In this document: positions 12,788 to 23,800 of the stretch, piece after piece
How the letters are laid out: the number at the start of each line of letters is the position of its first letter
How positions within the stretch are numbered: the first letter of the stretch is position 1
NCBI GenBank assembly: GCA_947471745.1
Contig: CANJKZ010000179.1
Location: 248,001-312,000, forward strand
DNA length: 64,000 nucleotides
Direction: 5' to 3'
Source of the DNA: Closterium sp. Naga37s-1
Lineage: Eukaryota > Streptophyta > Zygnematophyceae > Desmidiales > Closteriaceae
Notes under the pieces: model-generated
Databases searched by the model: none
The model's input: only the letters and a program-made list of their open reading frames with translations
Told to the model about the DNA's origin: nothing
Program-made: the position numbers and the translations under genes

Positions 12788-15700
12788 CACCCTCATACGC
12801 TGCACCGCACGCACATACGCTGCACCGCACGCTCATACGCTGCACCGCACGCTCACACGCTGCACCGCCCGCTCACACGCTGCACCGCACCCTCATACGC
12901 TGCACTGCACGCTCATACGCTGCACCGCACGCTCATACGCTGCACCGCCCGCTCATACGCTGCACCGCCCGCTCATACGCTGCACCGCCCGCTCACACGC
13001 TGCACCGCACGCTCACACGCTGCACCGCCCGCTCACACGCTGCACCGCCCGCTCACACGCTGCACCGCACGCTCATACGCTGCACCGCACGCTCATACAC
13101 TGCACCGCCCTCTCGTACGCTGCACCGCCCGCTCGTATGCTGCACCGCCCGCTCGTACGCTGCACCGCCCGCTCGTACGCTGCACCGCCCGCTCCAACGC
13201 TGCACCGCACGCTCATACGCTGCACCCCACGCTCATACGCTGCACCCCACGCTCATATGCTGCACCGCACGCACATACACTGCACCGCACGCTCATACGC
13301 TGCACCGCACGCTCATACGCTGCACCGCACGCTCACACGCTGCACCGCACCCTCACACGCTGCACCGCACCCTCACACGCTGCACCGCACCCTCATACGC
13401 TGCATCGCCCGCTCATACGCTGCACCGCCCTCTCATACACTGCACCGCCCGCTCATACGCTGCACCGCCCCCTCACACGCTGCACCGCCCGCTCACACGC
13501 TGCACCGCCCGCTCACACGCTGCACCGCCCGCTCATACGCTGCACCGCACCCTCATACGCTGCACCGCCCGCTCATACGCTGCACCGCCCGCTCGTACGC
13601 TGCACCGCCCGCTCGTACGCTGCACCGCCCGCTCGTACGCTGCACCGCACGCTCATACGTTGCACCGCCCGCTCATACGTTGCACCGCCCGCTCATACGC
13701 TGCACCGCCCGCTCATACGCTGCACCGCCCGCTCATACGCTGCACCGCCCGCTCATACGCTGCACCGCACGCTCATACCCTGCACCGCCCGCTCATACCC
13801 TGCACCGCACGCTCACACGCTGCACCGCCCGCTCATACGCTGCACCGCACGCTCATACGCTGCACCGCCCGCTCATACGCTGCACCGCACGCTCACACGC
13901 TGCACCGCCCGCTCACACGCTGCACCGCCCGCTCATACGCTGCACCGCCCGCTCATACGCTGCACCGCCCGCTCATACGCTGCACCGCCAGCTCATACGC
14001 TGCACCGCCAGCTCATACCCTGCACCGCCCGCTCATACGCTGCAGCGCCCACTCATACGCTGCAGCGCCCGCTCATACGCTGCAGCGCCCGCTCATACGC
14101 TGCAGCGCCCGCTGATATGCTGCACCGCCCGCTCATACGCTGCACCGCCCGCTCATACGCTGCACCGCCCGCTCACACGCTGCACCGCACGCTCATACGC
14201 TGCACCGCACGCTCACACGCTGCACCGCCCGCTCACACGCTGCACCGCCCGCTCACACGCTGCACCGCACGCTCATACGCTGCACCGCCCGCTCATACGC
14301 TGCACCGCACGCTCATACTCTGCACCGCACGCTCACACGCTGCACCGCCCGCTCACACGCTGCACCGCCCGCTCATACGCTGCACCGCCCGCTCATACGC
14401 TGCACCGCCCGCTCATACGCTGCACCGCGCGCTCATACGCTGCACCGCCCGCTCATACGCTGCACCGCACGCTCATACGTTGCACCGCACGCTCATACGC
14501 TGCACCGCCTGCTCATACGCTGCACCGCCCGCTCATACGCTGCACCGCACGCTCATACGCTGCACCGCCCGCTCATACCCTGCACCGCCCGCTCACACGC
14601 TGCACCGCACGCTCACACGCTGCACCGCCCGCTCACACGCTGCACCGCCCGCTCACACGCTGCACCGCCGGCTCATACGCTGCACCGCACGCTCATACGC
14701 TGCACCGCCCGCTCATACGCTGCACCGCTCGCTCATACCCTGCACCGCCCGCTCACACGCTGCACCGCCCGCTCACACGCTGCACCGCCCGCTCATACGC
14801 TGCACCGCCCGCTCACACGCTGCACCGCCGGCTCATACGCTGCCCCGCACGCTCATACGCTGCACCGCCCGCTCATACGCTGCACCGCCCGCTCATCCTC
14901 TGCACCGCACGCTCACACGCTGCACCGCCCGCTCACACGCTGCACCGCCCGCTCATACGCTGCACCGCCCGCTCATACGCTGCACCGCACGCTCATACGC
15001 TGCACTGCCAGCTCATACGCTGCACCGCCCGCTCACACGCTGCACTGCACGCTCACACGCTGCACCGCCCGCTCACACGCTGCACCGCCCGCACACACGC
15101 TGCACCGCCGGCTCATACGCTGCACCGCACGCTCATACGCTGCACCGCACGCTCATACGCTGCACCGCCCGCTCATACGCTGCACCGCCCGCTCACACGC
15201 TGCACCGCACGCTCACACGCTGCACCGCCCGCTCACACGCTGCACCGCCCGCTCATACGCTGCACCGCACGCTCATACGCTGCACCGCACGCTCATACGC
15301 TGCACCGCCCGCTCATACGCTCCACCGCACGCTCATACTCTGCACCGCACGCTCACACGCTGCACCGCCCGCTCACACGCTGCACCGCCCGCTCATACGC
15401 TGCACCGCCCGCTCATACGCTGCACCGCACGCTCATACGCTGCACCGCCAGCTCATACGCTGCATCGCCCGCTCATACGCTGCACCGCCCGCTCATACGC
15501 TGCACCGCCCGCTCACACGCTGCACCGCACGCTCACACGCTGCACCGCCCGCTCACACGCTGCACCGCCCGCTCACACGCTGCACCGCCGGCTCATACGC
15601 TGCACCGCACGCTCATACGCTGCACCGCCCGCTCATACGCTGCACCGCACGCTCATACTCTGCACCGCACGCTCACACGCTGCACCGCCCGCTCACACGC

Positions 15701-15946
15701 TGCACCGCCCGCTCATATGCTGCACCGCCCGCTCATACGCTGCACCGCACGCTCATACGCTGCACCACCAGCTCATACGCTGCACCGCCCGCTCATACGC
15801 TGCACCGCCCGCTCATACGCTGCACCGCCCGCTCATTCGCTACACCGCCCGCTCATACGCTGCAGCGCCCGCTGATACGCTGCACCGCAAGCACATACGC
15901 TGCACTGCACCGCACGCTCAAACGCTGCACCGCACGCTCGAACGCA
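12788..15946. repeat. 20-bp minisatellite, right block
   Basis: About 158 units. A local homogenised run of CTGCAGCG variants lies at about 14040-14115. The array decays near 15890-15946, with loss of phase just before the next repeat. Confidence 0.97.
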
Positions 15947-16040
15947 CATGGGCTGGTGCTCATGGGCTGGTGCTCATGGGCTGGTGCTCATGGGCTGGTG
16001 CTCATGGGCTGGTGCTCATGGGCTGGTGCTCATGGGCTAT
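15947..16040. repeat. 14-bp tandem repeat at the satellite edge
   Basis: Unit CATGGGCTGGTGCT, about 6.5 nearly perfect copies, abutting the end of the 20-bp array. Confidence 0.95.
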
Positions 16041-16055
16041 TCCTCTTGTTCTTAC

Positions 16056-16110
16056 CGGGTGATCTTTCTTATGCAGCAGCTGCAGGCAGTACCCAAACAG
16101 CTGTGCCGTC
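16056..16110 (-). pseudogene. Partial copy 3 of a minus-strand exon (3' end plus donor)
   Basis: On the minus strand this resembles the end of the exon at 16364-16720 and ends in a clean donor (ACCCG then GTAAG). Only the last part (YCLQLLHQKDHP-like) is kept, and the reading is damaged. It lies downstream of the real exon in transcription order, the expected place for a 3'-end copy. Confidence 0.6.
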
Positions 16111-16170
16111 CTGTGTGCAGTAGTCCTGCGTAGTACTTTCCAACTCACTGGATGGTCGTTTCCCACTCAC

Positions 16171-16290
16171 CGGGTGGTCTTTCTGGTGCAGCAGCTGCAG
16201 GCAGTACCCTAACAGCTGGACCGTCCTGTTTCGATCCCAAGGCACGTGGGAGTCGGAGAGGCGAAGGACCAGGCGGTAGTGCAGCATTGC
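16171..16290 (-). pseudogene. Partial copy 2 of a minus-strand exon (3' end plus donor)
   Basis: Minus-strand translation reads LSDSHVPWDRNRTVQLLGY and then CLQLLHQKDHP, followed by a GTGAGT donor. It is longer than the copy at 16056 and shorter than the one at 16364. Confidence 0.6.
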
Positions 16291-16363
16291 GAGGGGCAGA
16301 GCGAGGTGCGTTGGGGAGCACTAGGGGGAACTAGAGGGAACTAGGGGAATGATGAGTGCTTAC

Positions 16364-16720
16364 CGGGTGGTCTTTCTGGTGCAGCAGCTGCAGGCAGTAC
16401 CCAAAAAGCTGTGCTTTCCTGTGCCGATTTTGGGATATGTGGGAGTCTGAGAGGTGAAGGGCTAGGCGGTAAAGCAGCATAGCGAGGGGCAGGGAGAGGT
16501 GCGCTGCTACAGCCGGATCGAGGGATGACAGAGGGGAATTCAGACCTGCTCGCCCCGCTAGCCCCCCTGCTTGCCCCCTTGCTTGCCCCCCTGCTGCCTC
16601 AGCTGCCCCCTCCCTTGCTCGTCCCCCTCTTGCCCCTGCTGCCTCTCCTGCTGTCTCCCCTGATAGTTCTCCCAGTGTTGAAGAGTCTAAGGAGGAAGAA
16701 GAGGTTGTGCTGATGTGGCT
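16364..16720 (-). CDS. Exon of an unidentified minus-strand gene
   Basis: The minus strand is open from about 16720 (after a pyrimidine-rich AG) to a donor CCCG/GTAAGC at 16364. It encodes a Gly/Ala-rich stretch and then a helical-looking segment with MLLYRLALHLSDSHI and LFGYCLQLLHQKDHP. I do not recognise the family. Two shorter 3'-end copies lie at 16171 and 16056. Further exons in transcription order would have to lie in or beyond the satellite, so the gene is either cut by the array or carries it in an intron. Similar minus-strand segments (LLQLFxxTPPL) at about 16800 and 17020 may be copies of another exon. Confidence 0.4.
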
Positions 16721-17189
16721 GGGTGGTGGTGCTGACGTGGAGGGATGGGTGGCGAGGGATGGGGCGAGGCGGAGCGGTGCAGATGGGTTCTGGAGAGGTG
16801 GAGTGAGGTCGAATAGCTGTAGCACGTCAGTGCCTGCGTCCTTGCGAAGCTGGATAGGGGGGAGGGAGAACGGAGAGAACGGGAGGGAGAGGGGAGAGGG
16901 GAGGTGAGAGGGTGAGACGGGAGAAACAGAGGGGGAAAGGGAATGGGGAGAGGGATTAAAAAGTTGTGGGAGTGAAGTGAAGAAGAGAGGGTAAGGAGGG
17001 GTGGAGTGTGGTGAAACAGCTGCAGCAAATCTGCATCAGATGTTAGTGTGTTTTGTTTATGCTTTGTTCGTCTGACAAAACTAGGTTGCATATGCATTTG
17101 ACCTGCAGGAACCCCAGAATGGCAATCACACGCCCTGCTATGGCAGTCACAGCACGTACCGATAATTCTTTACAACTCACCCCAGGGCT

Positions 17190-17430
17190 GCGCGCACCTT
17201 AGAGGCGAGCACCTTAGAGGCGAGCACCTTAGAGGCGAGCACCTTAGAGGCGAGCACCTTAGAGGCGAGCACCTTAGAGGCGAGCACCTTAGAGGCGAGC
17301 ACCTTAGAGGCGAGCACCTTAGAGGCGAGCACCTTAGAGGCGAGCACCTTAGAGGCGAGCACCTTAGAGGCGAGCACCTTAGAGGCGAGCACCTTAGAGG
17401 CGAGCACCTTAGAGGCGAGCACCTTAGAGG
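17190..17430. repeat. 15-bp tandem repeat
   Basis: Unit GAGCACCTTAGAGGC, about 16 nearly perfect copies. Being a multiple of 3 it is open on the minus strand as a 5-residue repeat (VLASK). Each minus-strand unit contains the donor-like AAGGTG. At its low-coordinate end the minus strand reads CCTGGG/GTGAGT, a plausible donor. It may be part of a minus-strand exon or an expanded splice junction. Confidence 0.85.
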
Positions 17431-17489
17431 CAACCACCTAAGAGGGCAGGGAGTACTCCTGTGAGTCCATTGCAGCTCTCCTGTGTGCT

Positions 17490-17790
17490 TCAGGTGTTTG
17501 GGACAGCAGAGGAGGATGCACCTTTTTTGGGCTTTAAGCCTGAAAGCCTTTTTTTTCAACAGCTTTAAGCCTGTTTATCCCAAACTCCTGTCGGCAGGAG
17601 ACAGCTGAGGAGGATGCACTGAGGAGAGACCTCACAATCAACAGCATGTGATCACATCTTATTTGTTTCCCATGTGTTCCCGTTGCTTGCTGTTCGTTCC
17701 TGTCGGCAGGAGTTTGGAACAGCAGAGGACGATGGACTGAGGGATCTGACGATCAACAGCAAGTGTCTCCGATTGTTCCGAAATCGTCCC
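17490..17790 (+). pseudogene. Three truncated upstream copies of CCA-enzyme motif-B exon
   Basis: Three copies at about 17490, 17605 and 17711 each start at or near an acceptor and repeat the first 30-75 bp of the exon at 17853 (FGTAEED, then the RRDLTINS region). They break off with no donor. Copy 2 lacks the FGT codons. Copy 3 has an in-frame loss of the first Arg codon of the motif. Confidence 0.8.
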
Positions 17791-17852
17791 ATCTGTTCGT
17801 ATGTGTTTCCCATTTGTGTTCTCATCACTTCCCTGTTCGTTCCTGTTGGCAG

Positions 17853-20800
17853 GAGTTTGGGACAGCAGAGGAGGATGCGCTGAGGAGGGACCTGACGATC
17901 AATAGCATGTTTTACAACATCACAACAGAGCAAGTGGAGGACCCAACAGGGCGAGGTGAGGGGAGTGGTGAAGTGAGGAGAGTGGTGAGGTGAGGAGAGT
18001 GGTGAGGTGAGGACTGAGGGTGAGAAGGTTGTTGAGGCGCCTTGTAGGTGCGCTGAGGAGGGATCTGACGATCAACAGCATGTTTTACAACATCACAACA
18101 GAGCAAGTAGAAGACCCAACAGGGCGAGGTGAGGAGAGTGGTGAAGTGAGGAGAGTGGTGAGGTGAGGAGAGTGGTGAGGTGAGGAGAGTGGTGAGGAGA
18201 GGAGAGTGGTGAGGTGAGCAGAGTGGTGAGGAGAGGAGAGTGGTGAGGAGAGGAGAGTGGTGAGGAGAGGAGAGTGGTGAGGTGAGGAGAGTGGTGAGGA
18301 GAGGAGAGTGGTGAGGTGAGGAGAGTGGTGAGGTGAGGAGAGTGGTGAGGTGAGGAGAGTGGTGAGGTGAGGAGAGTGGTGAGGAGAGGAGAGTGGTGAG
18401 GGTGTCATCCGCACCCTCACACTTCCCAAACCCCTCGCCACACACACCCCGCACACTCCCCCCACCCCACCCAGGAATCTCCGACCTGAATGGGGGTGTC
18501 ATCCGCACGCCTCTCCCGCCCCACCAGACCTTCCTTGACGACCCTCTCCGGGTGCTTCGGGCCGTCAGGTTCGGTGAGTGCTTCGGCCCGTCAGGTTCGG
18601 TGAGTGCTTCGGGCCGTCAGGTTCGGTGAGTGCTTTGGCCCGTCAGGTTCGGTGAGTGCTTCGGCCCGTCAGGTTCGGTGAGTGCTTCGGCCCGTCAGGG
18701 TTTCCTTTTCCAGTTTAGTTCTTTGTCCCTTTTCTCCCCCCCACCTCCCTTCTCCCTTCCCCCCGCCCCGCCCCTTTTACTCGTTCGTGTTCCAGTTTGT
18801 AGCTTTACTGCTCTTCCCAGCTGTATGTTTCCTATACAACCCCCTTTCCCCCTCCCTCCCCCCACCTCCCCTCTCCCTTCCCCCTGCAACTTGTACTCGT
18901 TCGTGTTCCAGTTTATGGCTTTACTGCTCTTCTCAGCTGTATGTTCCCCTATACAACCCCCTTTCCCCCTCCCTCCTCCCCTTTTCCATCCTGCCCCCGT
19001 GCGGCCCCGCTGTTCCTTTCAGCTGCCCGATTCGGCTTCTCATTGGACGAGGAGTTGCGGGTCGCTGCAGCTTCGGAGGAGGTTCGGGCAGCGTTGGGAA
19101 ACAAAGTCAGCAAAGAGAGGATTGGGAAAGAGGTACGGGAGAGAGGCACGGAGGATCGGGAAAGTGGTATGGGAAAGATGCATGGGATAGAGGTAAAGGG
19201 GAATTCACTGGGTGCATTTGATCAATGCTCAATCCACAGGTACGGACGACAGATTGAAGTGCCCTTCCAACCATGATATGTCTGTCCCTTATCAAATTGC
19301 CTTCCTCATCCTTCCGTCCACTGCTTTCCCCCCATCTCGCAGGTTGAGCTGATGCTCAAGTCCCGTGACCCCTATGCAGCAATCTCCCTGGTGGTCGATC
19401 TCAGCCTCTTCCCCACCGTCCCTTGCACCATAAGCTGCCCTTTCACACCTGTTTTCCCCTTCCTCCCGTCCCCTTTCCCGCCCATCACAGGTAGAGCTAA
19501 TGCTCAAGTCCCGTGATCCCTACGCGGCAGTCTCCCTAGTGGTTCATCTCAGCCTCTTCCGCACCGTCTTCATACTGTTATGAGACGTTCCTCTTTCTCT
19601 CCCACCTTCTCCCTGTCCCCTGTTTCAACTCACAGGTAGAGCTGATGCTCAAGTCCCGTGATCCCTACGCGGCAATCTCCCTGGTGGTCGACCTCAACCT
19701 CTTCCCCACCGTCTTCCCGCTCCCCCACGCGCCCTCGCACACTGCTGATGTTCCTCCCGACGACGAGTTACCCGGGTGAGTGAGTAACGTGGTAACCAGA
19801 GGCGTTTAGCTGCTGTAACTCCCGTTGTTTGATTCTTCCCCACCATATTCCCGCTCGCCCACGCTCCCTCGCACACTGCTGATGTTCCTCCTGATGACGA
19901 GTTACCGGGTAAGTGCGTAACATGGTAACCATGTAGGTACCTTCGTTTGTGTTGCCTTCTCACTCACCCACGTGCCTCACACACTGCCGACATGCCTCCT
20001 GATGACGAGTTACCCGGGTGAGTAACGTGGTAACCAGAGATGATAACACATGGCTTGTGCTTAATCCCCCGTACTCCCTCACGCCCCCCTCTCCCGTTTC
20101 TACCCCCCCACCCTTTCCCCCTCTCCTTTTTCTATCCAACCCCCCTCCCCTTCCCCCCTTCCCCCTCGTTTTCAACTTCCCTCCTCCCCATGCGAGTCCT
20201 CTTTTTTATTATTTTCTGTAGATGTTCTGAGTCGACTCAAAACGCTCCCCCAAACGCAGCTCACTGAGACATGTCTGAATCTCGCGTAGATGTTCTCCCC
20301 CAAACGCTGTCAGTTTTTGAGTCGACTCAAGAACAGGTCTTTTTTATTCTCTGTAAATGTTCTCCCTCAAACGCTATCATTCCACGCGCATGTGTCGTCC
20401 GTTGCACTCACTCCCTTTGTGTCTGTGTGTGGTGTATGGGGGGAAGAGAGGGGGGGAGGGGGGGGGTGGGTGTGTGGGTGGGTGGGTGGGTGGGTGTGTG
20501 TGTTGTGCGTGCATGGGCATGTGAGGCTGTGCTTACATTACACCCCACCAACATCAGCCTCTGTGAAGCATCGTTTGCAGCCACTTGCACGCGCCTGCAC
20601 CAGTGGGAGCAACAGCTGCCCCAGGTAACACCCACCGCACTTTCACATAAGGTGTTAGGCACGTGATGTGAGGGACACCCTCAGAGGGGGTGCGGGTATA
20701 CATCTACTCAACCCACCCACATCAGCCTCTGTAAGGCATCATTCACAGCCACTTGCACGCACTTGCACCACTGGGTGGGAGCACCTGCCCCAGGTAACGC

Positions 20801-23800
20801 CTGCTCTCACATAGAGGTGGGCGGGCCTACTCTCTGACAGATAGAACCTGCTAAACAGGCTGTAGCTGGAGCAGGTTGTATCTGTCAGAGAGTAGGCCAG
20901 CCTACCTGGAACAGGCTCCAGGTACAGCCTGTTTCCAGATACAGCCTGTAGCTCCAGGTTGTAGCTAAGGCCATCTTCCAGATAAACCCTGCTCCAGGTA
21001 CAGCCTGTTCCCAGATGCAGCCTGCACAGCAGGCACGAGTCACACACTGCACCGTTCTTCTTCTGCTTCGTTCGTGACCCATCTCCTTGCTGTTCTGCAT
21101 GTGCCATGTGGCAGGCTCTGATTGATCACTCGTCAGACCTGCGAGTGGGTCTGCTGCTGGCTGCGCTGCTGATGCCTCTCAGGCACGCGCACTACCTGGA
21201 TAGGAAGAAGAAGGAGGTGAGAGAGGGGTGGTGAGGGGTGGAGAGAGGGTGGGGAGAGGTGAAGGGCGGTTCTTTTGTTGTTCTCACTGATGCCTCTCAG
21301 GCACGCGCACTACCTGGATAGGAAGAAGAAAGAGGTGAGAGGGTTGGTGAACGGTGGAGAGGGGTGAAGGCGGGGTGGTGAGCGGTTGTGATGAGTGACG
21401 AGGGGTGCTGGCGGCGCTGCTGATGCCTCTCAGGCACGCACACTACCTGGATAGGAAGAAGAAGGAGGTGAGAGAGATGGAAAGGGGTGGAGTGGGGTGA
21501 AGAGGTGTGCTGGTGGCGCTGCTGATGCCTCCTAGGCACACACTACCTGGACAGGAAGAAAATACAGCACCCTCCAAACCCTGAACCTCCGCATGTCTTG
21601 TCTCTCTGCGGGTGGGTGCCGTGCCATTGTGTAGTAATTCGATTTTTGAGTCGTCTCAAAAATCCCATGCACAACACATCGACTTGAACCCTCTCAAGCT
21701 CAGGCGACCCTTTCTCTCTCTGCATACTACCAACTCTGAAGCTTGACCCTTAAAGCCTATGTTCCAAACATCTTGTGTCCCTCTCCGTGCATCGATGCAG
21801 GTGCCATTCTCCCTGGACTCACTCTAGCTCAAACGAGCCTGTGTCCTTCCACATTCCCACTACCTTAATACCTAAAACCATAAATCCTGAACGTTCGCCT
21901 TCCCTCTGCGTATCTTGTATCCCTGCAGGTGCCATTCGCACAACACATCGTCCTGGACTCACTTAAGCTCAAGCGCGCCATTCTCCCCCTGCATTCTTGA
22001 ATCTCTGTAGTTTAATCCCTAAGCCCTGAACCTTCGCTCTCCCTCTGCGTGTCTTGTCTCGTTGCAGGTGCCCTTCGCACAACACATCGTCCTGGAATTC
22101 TCAAGCTCAGACGAGCCTTTCTCCTTCTGCATTCCCTGCCCAAGTCCTTCAGATTCCCTATGCCCCCCATCCCCTCTGCGTGTCTCGTCTCGCTGCAGGT
22201 GCCATTCGCACAACACATCGTCCTGGACTCGCTCAAGCTCAAACGAGCCTATGCGGACATGGCAGGTGCCCCCACCCTGTATGCTGATGTGGCATGTGCC
22301 GCCACCCTGTATGCTGACGTGGCGTGTCCCCCCACCTGTATGCTGACGTGGCGCATCACCCCACCCTGTACGCTGACGTGGCACGTCCCCCCACCCTGTA
22401 TTCTGACATTTCCCTTGTCATCAAGTGTTTCCATCCTTCAGTTTCGCTTTGTTGCTTGCTGCTCGTCCCTCCCTTGTCTTCCCGCTTCCCCTTCCTCCCC
22501 TCTCTCTGTCTGCCCCCCTTCCTCCTTGCCCCCCTCAGGTGGTGCTGCTGCATGCAGCAGGGGAGGATTTCACTGCCCTAGCGCCCCTGCTGGCCACAGC
22601 AGCAGCAGAGGGAGCACAGCGGGACCATGACATTATGCTTATACTTTCGCTGTCTGCCCCCCTTCCTCCTTGCGCCCCTCAGGTGGTGCTGCTGCATGCA
22701 GCAGGGGAGGATTTCACTGCCCTAGCGCCCCTGCTGGCCACAGCAGCAACAGAGGGAGCACAGCGGGACCATGACATTATGCTTACACTTTCGCTGTCTG
22801 CCCCCCTTCCTCCTTGCCCCCCTCAGGTGGTGCTGCTGCATGCAGCAGCGGAGGACTTCACTGCCCTAGCGCCCCTGCTGACCGCAGCAGGAGAGGGAGG
22901 AGCAAGAGGAGGGGGGAACGCAGCAGCAGCAGAGGGAGATGCAGCAGTAGCTGCGAGGGGTGAGGCAGCAGCAACAGCGGCAGCAGCAACAGCGGCAGCA
23001 GCAACAGCGGCAGCAGCAGCAGCAGCGGCAGCAGCCAGAACCGGAGGTGCAGCCACAGCACGAGGCCTTACTCTAATCTCACCCCCGCATGATGAGTTTC
23101 AAGACAACGCAAGGGTGCTGACAGGTGCGGTTGGTGGGGTGCTGGCAGGTGCAGCGCGGTTGGTGGGTCACTTGCAGGTAATGAGGCACGAGCTCTCACG
23201 CTGATCGCACCCCCGCATGAGGAGTTCCAAGACAACGCAAGGCTGCTCACAGGTCCGCTGGGTGCTGGCAGGTGCAGTACGGTTGGTGGGTCACTGGCAG
23301 GTGCAGTACGGTTGGTGGGGTGCTGGCAGGTAAGAAGGCTCTTACCCTGATCTCACCCCCGCATGAGGAGTTTCGAGGCAACGCATGGGTGCTGGCAGGT
23401 GTGGTTGCTGGGTCGCTCCTAGTTGTCGCCTCTCTCTTTCAGAACCCCGCTGTTCCTAACTCCCTGTTGCAAAACCCCTTTCTTCTAATCCTCCCTGCCC
23501 ATATCCCTCTTCCCTCTCTATCCCCACTTGGTCCTGCCAATTCCCTCCCTCTTCCCTCTCCTCTCCCCTCCCCAGGAAAGCTCCTCTGCAAGATGAGGGC
23601 CTGCTGGCCGTTCGAAACCTTTTTCTACGTTGGCCGTCCGCTCTACAGATCCCTTCACAAGCTGGTTCCAAATCCCCTCTCCTCAAATCCACGTTTCTTC
23701 CAAACCCCATCTTCCCTCCCCATCCCTCCTCCCCAGGCAAGCTCCTCCGCAAGGTGAAGGCCTGCTGGCCGTCCGCTGTGCTTCTGGCGTCTACTCTGCC

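Noticed and set aside
12542-12792. 5-bp target duplication around the solo LTR
   Set aside because: Flanks ACCGC and CACCC do not match; in a tandem array short partial matches are meaningless.
1-15946. CRISPR-like or telomere-like array
   Set aside because: Units are contiguous with no spacers, and the sequence is not a telomere motif. The window is clearly eukaryotic.
17190-17430. Interstitial telomere (TTAGAGG-like) array
   Set aside because: The unit is 15 bp (GAGCACCTTAGAGGC); the TTAG match is incidental.
22425-23204. A single gene of 259 codons
   Set aside because: It is three tandem acceptor-exon copies plus intron read through in one frame because the period (144) is divisible by 3.
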